The notes under the pieces are model-generated. The model ran no database searches. It was not told the origin of the DNA and saw only the letters and a list, made by a program, of their open reading frames with translations. From Fibrobacteria bacterium (GTDB taxonomy: Bacteria > Fibrobacterota > Fibrobacteria > UBA11236 > JADFYW01), in the NCBI GenBank assembly GCA_015232855.1, contig JADFYW010000003.1, forward strand, positions 1 through 64,000: DNA of 64,000 bases, read 5' to 3'. How positions within the stretch are numbered: the first letter of the stretch is position 1; each line of letters starts with the position of its first letter. The position numbers were made by a program, and so were the translations under genes. This document shows, piece after piece, positions 7,983-16,413 of this stretch.

Positions 7983-10900
7983 ATGAAATGCCTAAAGAAT
8001 ATATCCAGCCAAATTAATTCCGGATTAATTCAGGTTGTATTTTATATTCTCCTTCCACTTAGTGTTTTTGCTGCATCAATAGAAAGTATTAAGGATGAGC
8101 GGGGACGTTTGTCTTTTACTCTACTGCAAGATGGATTTAGCCTGGTTGAATCTACAAATGGGTCGGTTCTGTTGTGTGAAGGATGCCTGGGGTCTCCACG
8201 CACCGGAGAACCGGATAGACCTTATTTTTCTTTTACGGTTATAAGTTCTCCTGACACAAATAGTGTACCACAAATAAAGATTACGATAACAGAAGCAGGG
8301 GCTTATCCAGTTAAAACTTCTCCTTCCCCTGTTCCCGAGTATCTATCTCCCTCTGAGCCTCGTTATGTACGGGATAATGAAAGCTATCAGCAAGCTGCAA
8401 AGATTAACCCTGTTGTGGGCAGCATACGTTGGATGCGTGGTGTCCCGGTGCGTACCATTATGGTGCCCCTTGCCAGTTGGGATGCTCTTGCAAAGCAATT
8501 TAAAGCTATACATATGATGACGGTGACCGTTAGTTTTTCCGGAGTACAGCCACAAGCTATCCCCGTTCCTCTTCCTGGGGTCTTTTTGAAAAGTCTCTTT
8601 AATCCTATAGGAGGAGGTTATCTGATAACCCGGGCTGCAGACGCACTGAGCAAAAAATCCGCCAGTGTGAGGAGTGTTGATTTGGAACCGTATTTACTTA
8701 AAATCCAGATTGGGGATACGGTGGTGGGAAGCCAGGATGAGGATGGTGTATACGAATTAGCTTATGATCTTATTAGAGAAGCTGGTATTGATAACGACTT
8801 CAAGCAAAGCATTTTGGCGGCACGGGTGGAACATATACGCTTGTTTACTGGGACCGGTGGGGTGCTACCAGATGCCGTGGAAGGTATGCCCACAGGGGGA
8901 ACCTTAAGGGAAATTCCAATGGAAGTCTTTGATAATAATAATAATGGAATATTTGATGAGGGTGATGTTATTCGTTTTTATGCTCATGGTACCAGTCAGT
9001 GGAAAGTATTACCTGGAAATGTCATTTCAGATACCGTTCCGGTTAATTACCGTTATGAGGTGAACCCCTATTCCTTTTATAACTATTATTTTTTGGAATT
9101 TTCTACGACATCGACAAATGGAAAACGGATTCCCACTCTTTCTTCTCCTTCTTCGGGTACGGCGCATTCTGAAAGCTGGTCATATGTAAGAGCAGAAAAA
9201 GAGACCGGAGTTGCAGCATGTGACCCTTCTGGTGCACTGGATGATGAGACGGGAAGGTACTGGCATTGGTTCCTGGCAGATCCTGATATTTGCGCAGCAT
9301 CAAAAAACCGGACTTTTTCCGGGGGACAGCTTCGATTACCCTCCGATGTCCTACCCGATTATACTTCAGGAAAGCCTTTGTATTTAGGTGTTTATTTAGC
9401 AGAGCCCAATACTCAGGATCTTTTTGATATTACATTTTCTAATGGAACGGCAGAGTTTCTTTCGGGATTTAGACCTGGGAATGGAGCCTTTTACCGGTAT
9501 GAAGGTAGTATAGATCCTGATGATTTTAGATTTGAGTCTTTATCCTGGAGAGCTAATAAAATTAATGTTGGTTTTGATGGTTATTCTGTTGTTTATTACC
9601 GGGCCCATAGAACAGTACAAAATCCAGTAACGATTTTCCCCGTTTCTTTTGGGGACAATTGTAAGTATGTCTTTTCAAAACTTGAGGACAACCGGGTTGC
9701 TCTAAAACTTGTTGACAATATAGCGGTTGGGAAATTGAAAATCTCTAACAATGCTTTTACTGATAACGCTGAACAGAGTGATAATGTGAAGTATTTTTTG
9801 TACCCAAGGGAGGATGTTCAGACTGTATTGGCTGAGCAGTTGTTCGTAGATACCCTTGTACCACCAGAAGGGGTATTGATGGATCTCAACTCTGGCGATA
9901 ATATTGCGCCTGAGTATATTATTATCTCGCCAGGGGCCTTGATACAGGAAGCGCTGGATTTAAAAATATTCAGGCAGCAAAAAGGCAGTAATGCCCTGCG
10001 AACTGCAGTAGTTAGGACAGAAGATATATATCGGCAATTCTCTAGTGGGAGACTGTCTCCCATTGCTATAAGGGATTTTATCAGATGGGCCTATAATGGC
10101 TGGAATACGTCTTCTTCTTCTGATACTGTGCTAAAATATGTCACTCTCTTTGGGGATGGATATTATGATTACCGGAACATAAAAATACCAACTTCAAAAG
10201 GACTTAATTACATACCCCCTTTTGAAAACGGGGCGCGCTGTACCGATGATTTCTTTGTCTATCTTGATGTGGATGATATTATACATTCTAGTGCTCAAAT
10301 AGATGTAAGTATTGGGCGGATTCCTGTGGGTTCTCAAATTGAGGCACAGGGGTATGTCGAAAAAATTAAAAAATTTGAAGATCCCTCTTTTGCCGGACCC
10401 TGGCGGAATACCTTTATATCAACAGCGGATGATAACCATCAGCGGGGTAAAATCGATGGGATACCGCATACCAATTATGCAGAAAATATTGTTAATAAGG
10501 TGCAACAGAAAATAATCGGTATGTATGTTGAAAAAGTATATTTGCTTGACTATGAATCTAATTTTTCTTATTCAAAACCTGAAGCTGCCCAGGATTTGCT
10601 TAATCTTTTAAACCAGGGGGCACTGGCCGTGAATTATTTCGGGCACGGGTCATATGATGTGTGGGCTGATGAAGGTTTGATGGTTTTACGTAAAACACTT
10701 CCCAAGCTTACCAATAATGGTAAAAATGGTTTGTATTCGGCCTTTTCCTGTACGGTAGGTCGTTTTGAAAAATACCATGAAGAAGGTATGAGTGAGACAC
10801 TGGTAAGTACTCCACAGGTTGGGGGAATTGCTGCTGTTTCAGCCAGTAGAGAAACCTATGCTGGTCCTAATAACAACCTCGCAACGAAGTTTTTTGAAAA

Positions 10901-12173
10901 AGCTTTTGAAATAACACCAGATGGTGAAACATTCCGATTGGGAGATGCGCTCCGAATGGCCAAAGCCACTGGTAACATTATCAATAACGAAAAGTATCAC
11001 TTGTTTGGAGAACCGGTTACCTTCCTTAGAAAGCCATCTCTTACTATTTCTTTTTCACAGCTTCCTGATACTATTTCCAGTATGGATTGTGGAACAATTA
11101 TAGGAACGGTAAAGGGTGGTTCTGGTGAGGGACATATCCAGGTTAAGGTGTTTGGTGCCGGTATGGAAAAAGCCTTTAACATTGAAGGACAACGTATGTT
11201 TCAGAGGGGGGAGCTTATTTTTTCCAATACCGTACCGTATAAAAACGGGTTATGTACTCTTAAATATATATTCAAGGAAAGATTGCCTTTTGGAGATACC
11301 ACTGCGGTGATAAAAGCTTTTGCCTGGGACGCAAACAAAGAATTGGAAGGGTCCCTTGAAGTTCCTGACATTATTGTACACGGTGAAAAAAATAATTGTG
11401 ATATAAGTGACACAGATGGTCCTGCTATCCGTATTTCTGGATGTAACAGAAGTCAGACTTCGTCAATAGATTTCCCAAAGGATATAAAGATAGCTCTCCC
11501 ATATTGCCTGGAAATTGTTGTAACAGACAGTACCGGAGGCGTTTCATCTGCTGAGCTGCCTGATGAAGGGACCACTATAGAAGTGTATCAGAAAAAAGAC
11601 GGTTTTTTATCGCTACTCGAAAGCCCGTCTAAACCTTCTTTGGGAGATGATGGTTTCGTACAAAAAACATTTAAATGGAACTTGCCTTCTGACATGCGTC
11701 CGGGGCAATATTTATTGAAGATACGTGCTCAAGATGGTTTCGGTAATGTAAGACAACGTAACCAAAATTTTGAAATTTCTACTAAATCCGAATTTAAGGT
11801 GTATAAAGTCATAAATGCTCCCAATCCTGTCCGGAAACAGGGAACCTGCTTTTATTACGGAGAAGTTGCTGAACAAAGCACAGGTGAATTCTATGTAAAA
11901 GAAGAGGAAATAAAGGCTGAAATCATGATATTTAATCAGTCAGGATATTTGGTAAAGCATTTACGAGATGTATTGCCTCGTACAGAACTCAGTAAAACTG
12001 ATGAACAGAGTTGTCGAGAAAGAAATGCCTGGTGGGATGGAAGAGATCACTGGGGACAAAAACTCGGAAACGGGACTTATTTTTATAAAGTCAAAATAAC
12101 GCAGAAATCCCTTGAGGAAAACAGCGAAACGAAAACAAGCACTCTACAGAATGTACTGGCTATTAGCCGGTAA
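7983..12173 (+). CDS. PorU-like gingipain-family (C25) cysteine peptidase
   Basis: This large exported protein of about 1,396 residues begins with a signal peptide (hydrophobic stretch ending near VFAASIE). A PorU-type N-terminal region follows, then a C25 peptidase domain (about 650-1000) with FGDGYYDYRN, the catalytic His in FGHGSYD (residue 888) and the catalytic Cys in AFSCTVG (residue 923). The His-Cys spacing of 35 is close to that of gingipains and PorU. The last 100 residues resemble the FlgD-Ig/type IX C-terminal fold (NAPNPV, WWDGRD, GNGTYFYKV). PorU is the sortase of the type IX secretion system, which removes the C-terminal sorting domain of cargo at the cell surface. I preferred the ATG at 7983 (AAGGTG at 7968-7973) to the GTG at 7971. 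It could instead be a secreted protease rather than the sortase. Confidence 0.85.
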   Translation: MKCLKNISSQINSGLIQVVFYILLPLSVFAASIESIKDERGRLSFTLLQDGFSLVESTNGSVLLCEGCLGSPRTGEPDRPYFSFTVISSPDTNSVPQIKITITEAGAYPVKTSPSPVPEYLSPSEPRYVRDNESYQQAAKINPVVGSIRWMRGVPVRTIMVPLASWDALAKQFKAIHMMTVTVSFSGVQPQAIPVPLPGVFLKSLFNPIGGGYLITRAADALSKKSASVRSVDLEPYLLKIQIGDTVVGSQDEDGVYELAYDLIREAGIDNDFKQSILAARVEHIRLFTGTGGVLPDAVEGMPTGGTLREIPMEVFDNNNNGIFDEGDVIRFYAHGTSQWKVLPGNVISDTVPVNYRYEVNPYSFYNYYFLEFSTTSTNGKRIPTLSSPSSGTAHSESWSYVRAEKETGVAACDPSGALDDETGRYWHWFLADPDICAASKNRTFSGGQLRLPSDVLPDYTSGKPLYLGVYLAEPNTQDLFDITFSNGTAEFLSGFRPGNGAFYRYEGSIDPDDFRFESLSWRANKINVGFDGYSVVYYRAHRTVQNPVTIFPVSFGDNCKYVFSKLEDNRVALKLVDNIAVGKLKISNNAFTDNAEQSDNVKYFLYPREDVQTVLAEQLFVDTLVPPEGVLMDLNSGDNIAPEYIIISPGALIQEALDLKIFRQQKGSNALRTAVVRTEDIYRQFSSGRLSPIAIRDFIRWAYNGWNTSSSSDTVLKYVTLFGDGYYDYRNIKIPTSKGLNYIPPFENGARCTDDFFVYLDVDDIIHSSAQIDVSIGRIPVGSQIEAQGYVEKIKKFEDPSFAGPWRNTFISTADDNHQRGKIDGIPHTNYAENIVNKVQQKIIGMYVEKVYLLDYESNFSYSKPEAAQDLLNLLNQGALAVNYFGHGSYDVWADEGLMVLRKTLPKLTNNGKNGLYSAFSCTVGRFEKYHEEGMSETLVSTPQVGGIAAVSASRETYAGPNNNLATKFFEKAFEITPDGETFRLGDALRMAKATGNIINNEKYHLFGEPVTFLRKPSLTISFSQLPDTISSMDCGTIIGTVKGGSGEGHIQVKVFGAGMEKAFNIEGQRMFQRGELIFSNTVPYKNGLCTLKYIFKERLPFGDTTAVIKAFAWDANKELEGSLEVPDIIVHGEKNNCDISDTDGPAIRISGCNRSQTSSIDFPKDIKIALPYCLEIVVTDSTGGVSSAELPDEGTTIEVYQKKDGFLSLLESPSKPSLGDDGFVQKTFKWNLPSDMRPGQYLLKIRAQDGFGNVRQRNQNFEISTKSEFKVYKVINAPNPVRKQGTCFYYGEVAEQSTGEFYVKEEEIKAEIMIFNQSGYLVKHLRDVLPRTELSKTDEQSCRERNAWWDGRDHWGQKLGNGTYFYKVKITQKSLEENSETKTSTLQNVLAISR

Positions 12174-12178
12174 CATTA

Positions 12179-12838
12179 CTAATTATACTTTCGCATAACG
12201 CCTATAACGCGACCTGCTATATGGAAATCAGGTGTATTTTGTTCGATTATAATAGGGCCGAAGGCAGAATTGGCAGGTTCAAGCCTTACTCTGCCGTTCT
12301 CAGGGAAAAAATATTTAACGGTGGCTTCATCTCCGATGATGGCTACTACAATTTGTCCCTTTTCAGCATCCGCCTGGTGTCGGGCAAAGATTAAATCACC
12401 ATTAAAAATACCAGCATCTTTCATACTTTCACCTTTTACTCTGAGGGCAAGTACATTTGACTGGTTCATTATAAAATCTTTATCCACCACTACGGTCCCT
12501 TCCAGGTTTTCTACTGCTAAAAGTGGAGTACCGGCTGCAACACGTCCTAATATTGGAATTTCAACAATATTAGAATTGGATTGAGAAAGGGATTTAACCT
12601 TATTCTTGTTTATTTGTGGAGAAATTATATCGATTCCTCGGGATAATTTGGGAGTACGGCGTATATACCCCTTTTTAATAAGGGCTGAAAGTATGCTTCT
12701 AACGCCATTGGTGGATGATATATTGAATTTTATACCAATTTCACGGACTGTAGGGGGACGTCCACCATCATCTAGACAGGACTTAATGAATACAAAGACT
12801 TCATTTTGTCTTTGGGTAAGAGGTCTACTTTCTGTCAT
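12179..12838 (-). CDS. lexA: LexA, SOS-response repressor
   Basis: This protein of 219 residues represses DNA-damage genes until RecA filaments stimulate its self-cleavage. An N-terminal winged helix (about 1-70, with [12 protein letters not shown]) binds DNA. The C-terminal S24 peptidase domain has the scissile Ala102-Gly103 in VAAGTPL, Ser138 in KGESMKDAG and Lys175 in ATVKYF, so the self-cleaving triad is complete. The frame is open to 12877, but the ATG at 12838 has a near-perfect GAGGAGGA ribosome site directly upstream. The longer start would begin inside the operator. The gene converges with the C25 peptidase gene, with only 5 bases between the two stops. It is very probably autoregulated by the sites at 12873-12902. 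Confidence 0.96.
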   Translation of the reverse strand: MTESRPLTQRQNEVFVFIKSCLDDGGRPPTVREIGIKFNISSTNGVRSILSALIKKGYIRRTPKLSRGIDIISPQINKNKVKSLSQSNSNIVEIPILGRVAAGTPLLAVENLEGTVVVDKDFIMNQSNVLALRVKGESMKDAGIFNGDLIFARHQADAEKGQIVVAIIGDEATVKYFFPENGRVRLEPANSAFGPIIIEQNTPDFHIAGRVIGVMRKYN

Positions 12839-12865
12839 GGCTTCCTCCTCAGGTAGTGCCGTCTT

Positions 12866-12894
12866 AATATAGTGCACAAAGGTTCAGTTGTCAA
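12866..12894 (-). promoter_or_regulatory. lexA promoter
   Basis: Read on the minus strand, TTGACA (12894-12889) and TATATT (12871-12866) are separated by 17 bp. This is a near-perfect sigma-70 promoter whose start site would lie about 20 bases before the lexA ATG. Confidence 0.8.
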
Positions 12895-12902
12895 GATGTG
12901 CA
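12873..12902. promoter_or_regulatory. Putative LexA operator (two overlapping-promoter sites)
   Basis: The first site, TGCAC-AAAG-GTTCA (12873-12886), fills the spacer between the lexA -35 and -10. It matches TGC-N-C-N4-GTGCA, the LexA motif known from Fibrobacter, with one mismatch. A second, weaker site, TGTCA-AGAT-GTGCA (12889-12902), has a perfect right half and covers the -35. Binding at either would block lexA transcription. That these are LexA sites is an inference from motif and position. Confidence 0.65.
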
Positions 12903-12950
12903 GTATCTTTTTGTTTGAAGAACTGGGTTGGCTTTTGTATTTTCCCAAAG

Positions 12951-13148
12951 ATGATACTTATTAAATTTGCGGCTGGATTTTCCATTCTTTTATTTTTTGC
13001 CATGGTTATGGCAATCATAAGCCGCTTAAATAGCCTGTCTTCGCAAATAGACAGGATTTCTGGAAAACTGTCTCAGGCCATTAAAGATGAGACTGCTCTC
13101 AATTCCAAAAAGGTAGAAGATATATCAAAAAAAGAAGTATCAAAATAA
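12951..13148 (+). CDS. Small membrane protein divergent from lexA
   Basis: This protein of about 65 residues has one N-terminal membrane helix (about 3-24, with FAAGFSILLFFAMVMAI) and a charged, probably coiled tail (SLSSQIDRISGKLSQAI) ending in Lys, Glu and Ser. I do not recognise the family. The frame is open upstream to 12888, but that region overlaps the lexA promoter, so I chose the ATG at 12951, whose ribosome site (AAAG) is weak. It lies head to head with lexA and about 50 bases from the putative LexA sites. One-helix proteins next to lexA are sometimes damage-induced division inhibitors; here this is only a positional suggestion. Confidence 0.5.
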   Translation: MILIKFAAGFSILLFFAMVMAIISRLNSLSSQIDRISGKLSQAIKDETALNSKKVEDISKKEVSK

Positions 13149-13216
13149 CATTACTTCTACTAAAAAAAGGCATGGAGGAGAGTATACAATACACACCTAA
13201 TCCGTGGAGATAAAAA

Positions 13217-13858
13217 ATGGATACAAGTCAAATGACACTACTTGCTATTTTAGCAATAAACCTAATACTACTACCCCTGAATATTTTCTTTCTTATCAGG
13301 TTAAATCTTCTTAAGTATCTTTTAGAACAGCCAGTTGTAAAAAAAATGCCCCTTAATATAAAATTAAAACAACATCGAGTTGATAGGAAATCTTCTTCAG
13401 ATAATAAATCAAAGAGCAGCCGTCCCAGACCTTCTAATAATCGCACCAAAGGTGGCAGCAGAGATACTCGAACCGACAGAGGCCCCAAAGGAAGAAACGG
13501 TAGAGTTGCAAAAGGCCCTCATTCACAACAGCCAAAGGTAACGGTGAGTACAAATGAGGCTGCAAAAGAAACTCAAAATAAAGAAGTGGAAAATAAAATA
13601 ATAGATAAAAAGGAAATTAAAACAGAAAATAAAACAGTAACTAAAACGGAAACTAAAACAGAAGCGACTTCAAGACCTTCTTCAAACGGTGGACGCAGAC
13701 CTTTGGGCGTTAAGGCAGAATTAAATAATTCAGTTGAAGCACCAGTTGTTAATAAACCAGAAATAAGCAAACCAGAACCGGCACTTACTGCTCCAGTGGA
13801 ACAAATTCAACATGGGCGCCGCATTAAAGTTAAGAAAAAACCAACTTTTGAAGATTAA
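13217..13858 (+). CDS. Membrane-anchored low-complexity basic protein
   Basis: This 213-residue protein has one N-terminal membrane helix (about 6-34, with LLAILAINLILLPLNIFFLI). A long disordered region follows. Its first part is Arg-, Lys- and Ser-rich (about 50-105) and its second is Lys-, Glu- and Thr-rich (about 105-160, for example KTETKTEATS). A Pro-rich stretch ends in a basic cluster, GRRIKVKKKP. The ATG has GGAG 7 bases upstream. No family is recognised. It follows another small membrane gene by 68 bases, so the two may be co-transcribed. The basic tail could bind nucleic acid or the envelope. Low complexity makes similarity-based naming unsafe. Confidence 0.65.
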   Translation: MDTSQMTLLAILAINLILLPLNIFFLIRLNLLKYLLEQPVVKKMPLNIKLKQHRVDRKSSSDNKSKSSRPRPSNNRTKGGSRDTRTDRGPKGRNGRVAKGPHSQQPKVTVSTNEAAKETQNKEVENKIIDKKEIKTENKTVTKTETKTEATSRPSSNGGRRPLGVKAELNNSVEAPVVNKPEISKPEPALTAPVEQIQHGRRIKVKKKPTFED

Positions 13859-13867
13859 TTAGTTCGT

Positions 13868-14025
13868 GTTCAAAATAGACCATTTTAACAACCCAGTCAT
13901 TCCAGCTTGTCTGGAATCAAATAATGGTGCTTGTTAAAATGGCCCAAAATAGCTGATTTTAACTTGCATATACATCTGATTCCGGACAAGCCCATACTAT
14001 GACGTCAAAACCAACTATTTTGAAC
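13868..14025. repeat. Composite nested inverted-repeat element
   Basis: This fills most of the 403-base gap between the low-complexity protein and ruvB. An outer 11-bp perfect inverted repeat is GTTCAAAATAG (13868-13878) with CTATTTTGAAC (14015-14025). Inside it lie a 12-bp perfect pair (13880-13891 with 13931-13942), a small hairpin ATTCCAG-5-CTGGAAT (13899-13917), and a 15-bp pair with one mismatch (13905-13919 with 13977-13991). No coding frame was seen. The hairpin layout resembles the REP-like elements at 47.6 and 54.1 kb, but the sequence differs. The rest of the gap (14026-14261) shows nothing recognisable. Confidence 0.6.
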
Positions 14026-14261
14026 AGAAATTGATTAGTAGATATTTCGATTAGACTTTTTAGTACTCAATCCTGCTTTGCTCTTCGAACTTCATAGAAG
14101 AGCAGAGCATAAGTTTCATTTAAGCGGATGTAAGCGCACCGCTTAATTTAGATTTATCAAACAGCTTTTCGAACAGCAAGGGTATGGTTATATATAAACT
14201 TACTTGTCTGGATTAGAAAATTACGCTCTCTTAAAAGAGTTTTCTTCTGAATAGGGAATAA

Positions 14262-15311
14262 TTATTTAAACAGATTTCCCTGGTTGTCTTTTGTAGCATT
14301 GTCAGGAATCGGAAATCCCAAATGGGTATACGCCGAACGAGTTGCCACACGGCCACGTGGCGTCCGTTTTAAAAGTCCGCACTGTATAAGATAGGGCTCA
14401 TATACTTCTTCCAGAGTTTCAATTTCTTCTCCAACTGCGGCTCCTAGAGTAGTTAGGCCCACGGGTTGACCATCGAATTTTTGCATGATGGTATTTAGTA
14501 TTTTTCGATCCATTTCATCAAGCCCCAGACTATCTATCCCAAGCATATCCAGTGTCTTTAAGGCAATGGCTTCATCTATGATACCTTTACCCCTTACCTG
14601 TGCCACGTCACGGCATCTTCTGAGAATGCGGTTAGCTACACGTGGGGTGCCGCGACAGCGGCCGGAGATTGAGGAAATTCCTTCGGGAGTATATTCGGTG
14701 CCAAGAATATTAGCTGAGCGAGTTAATATCTGTTGAAGGTCCTTTTTTGTATATGGGTTCAGTCTGAAAGATAGTCCAAATCGATCTCTTAATGGAGATG
14801 TTAACATTCCACTCCTGGTAGTAGCGCCCACAAGGGTGAATTTTTTTAGATCCAGCCGGATGGATTCCGCCGATGGACCGGATCCCAGGATAATATCAAT
14901 TTTATAATCTTCCATAGCAGGATAGAGATATTCTTCGACAATGCTTTTAAGCCGGTGTATTTCATCGATAAAAAAAACATCTTTACCACCCAGATTGGTT
15001 AGCAAACTGGCAAGTTCCGAAGGCTTCTCTAAAGTTGGACCTGAAGAAACAGACAATTTACTATCCATACTGTTACTGATTATATGAGCCAGTGTTGTTT
15101 TTCCAAGACCAGGGGGGCCGGATAAGAGTACATGATCAAGAGGCTCATTTCTTTTTTTTGCGGCTTCCAGATATATTAACAGGCTATTTTTAAGTTTATC
15201 CTGTCCTATAAATTCATCCAGAGTTGTAGGCCGGAGAGAGTATTCTTGATCCGTGTCATCCCCATACTGTTCCGGAGAAATAACCCTGTCATTTTCAAAG
15301 TCGCCCATCAT
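14262..15311 (-). CDS. ruvB: Holliday junction branch-migration ATPase RuvB
   Basis: This hexameric AAA+ motor of 349 residues drives branch migration of recombination intermediates together with RuvA. Walker A is GPPGLGKT (about 65-72), Walker B is DEIHRL, sensor 1 is GATTRSGML, and the arginine-finger and winged-helix regions follow to a typical RuvB end (RVATRSAYTHLG). Two adjacent ATG codons are possible starts. GGAG lies 5 or 8 bases upstream, inside the end of ruvA. The stop of ruvA is 9 bases before the ATG, so ruvA and ruvB are clearly one operon. Confidence 0.98.
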   Translation of the reverse strand: MMGDFENDRVISPEQYGDDTDQEYSLRPTTLDEFIGQDKLKNSLLIYLEAAKKRNEPLDHVLLSGPPGLGKTTLAHIISNSMDSKLSVSSGPTLEKPSELASLLTNLGGKDVFFIDEIHRLKSIVEEYLYPAMEDYKIDIILGSGPSAESIRLDLKKFTLVGATTRSGMLTSPLRDRFGLSFRLNPYTKKDLQQILTRSANILGTEYTPEGISSISGRCRGTPRVANRILRRCRDVAQVRGKGIIDEAIALKTLDMLGIDSLGLDEMDRKILNTIMQKFDGQPVGLTTLGAAVGEEIETLEEVYEPYLIQCGLLKRTPRGRVATRSAYTHLGFPIPDNATKDNQGNLFK

Positions 15312-15320
15312 ACTCCAAAA

Positions 15321-15917
15321 TTATAAAAGTTTGAGTGCTTCTGGTATGGTTTGGCTGGTAGTACTTTTTCTGTCTAATGCATCATAGGCTTTTTCAGCTG
15401 CAGTTTGAGCTGATGATTCTTTGACTCCAAGGGCAATTAAGGCCTTGATGGTATCGGATAATGTTTTGTCATAGCTCTCAAATTTCTGAGTTTTGGCTTG
15501 TTCTGTAATTTTTAGTTTTGAAAAAGGACTTCTGAGGGACGCGACCATTACTTCAGCAGTTTTTTTACCGATACCTTTTAGTGCGGTGAGTTGCCTGATG
15601 TTTCCATTAATAACTTCACTTACCAATGCCTCAGGCGCAATCTCTGATAGCATCCTTAGAGCAATTTTTGGACCAATTCCAGAAACGGTTATAAGCCTAA
15701 GAAATACTTCCTTTTCAATTTCAGAAAGAAATCCGTATAGCTCCATAATGCCTTCTTTTACATGAAGGTAAACGGGAAGGGCAATTTCTTCCTGAATGTT
15801 AGCGCATTTTTCGGATGTTCTTACCGATACGTTAACCCCATAGCCAACCCCATTTACATCAATGAGTAAATGAATGGGGTCTTTCTGGAGAAGTATACCT
15901 TTTAAAAATTCAATCAC
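15321..15917 (-). CDS. ruvA: Holliday junction DNA-binding protein RuvA
   Basis: This tetrameric protein of 198 residues recognises four-way junctions and loads RuvB. The N-terminal OB domain has the typical start (MIEFLKGILL, LLIDVNGVGYGV). The two helix-hairpin-helix motifs are visible as VSGIGPKIALRMLSEI (about 78-93) and LKGIGKKTAEVMVASL (about 113-128). The C-terminal RuvB-binding domain follows a Lys/Ser-rich linker and contains ALIALGVKESSAQTAAEKA. Length is normal. It sits between ruvC and ruvB on one transcript. Confidence 0.97.
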   Translation of the reverse strand: MIEFLKGILLQKDPIHLLIDVNGVGYGVNVSVRTSEKCANIQEEIALPVYLHVKEGIMELYGFLSEIEKEVFLRLITVSGIGPKIALRMLSEIAPEALVSEVINGNIRQLTALKGIGKKTAEVMVASLRSPFSKLKITEQAKTQKFESYDKTLSDTIKALIALGVKESSAQTAAEKAYDALDRKSTTSQTIPEALKLL

Positions 15918-15939
15918 AATACTTAAAGGTAAAAAATGA

Positions 15940-16413
15940 TTAGTGTAACTGTCTGACTAAAAAACAATAGGCTATAGCCAGGGCATCTGAAGCGTCAGAT
16001 GGCTTGGGAGGATGTTTGAGGTGTAATCGTTTTTGAATCATAAAACTAACCTGGTCTTTGGTAGCTTTTCCAACCCCAGTGATAGTCTTTTTAATGAGAC
16101 GGGGTTCGTATTCATGGATCTCTATACCGAAAAGATTTCCTACAGAAATAATGGCTCCCCTTGTCTCACCAAGAACCAGTGCAGCTTTTGGGTATTTTGC
16201 TACAAATGCAGTTTCAATGGCAAGATAGGATGGTTTATAAATTCTAAACAGTTCTGAGAGTTTTTCAAAGATGGTTTTCAGCTTATTTGGTAGAGAATCT
16301 GTTCTTTTGGTTTGAATAATTCCGTATTCCAGTACTTTTATTCTCTTTTCTGTTTTTTCAAGAAATGCATATCCGGTCTTGTTGGAGCCGGGATCGATAC
16401 CCACACTAATCAA
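15940..16413 (-). CDS. ruvC: Crossover junction endonuclease RuvC
   Basis: This protein of about 157 residues cuts Holliday junctions symmetrically. The acidic catalytic residues are all visible: Asp in GIDPGSNKTG near the start, Glu in LAIETAF, and two Asp in SDASDALAIA near the end. The frame is open to 16479, but that start would add about 22 residues that run over the yebC coding end and are unlike any RuvC. A TTG at 16413 gives MISVGIDPG, which aligns with the usual RuvC start and overlaps the yebC stop by 8 bases. A GTG at 16404 is the alternative. It forms an operon with yebC, ruvA and ruvB. Confidence 0.95.
   Translation of the reverse strand: MISVGIDPGSNKTGYAFLEKTEKRIKVLEYGIIQTKRTDSLPNKLKTIFEKLSELFRIYKPSYLAIETAFVAKYPKAALVLGETRGAIISVGNLFGIEIHEYEPRLIKKTITGVGKATKDQVSFMIQKRLHLKHPPKPSDASDALAIAYCFLVRQLH

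Noticed and set aside
12839-12877. Longer LexA start at 12877
   Set aside because: It would begin inside the operator, and the ATG at 12838 has an excellent GAGGAGGA site and the standard LexA length.
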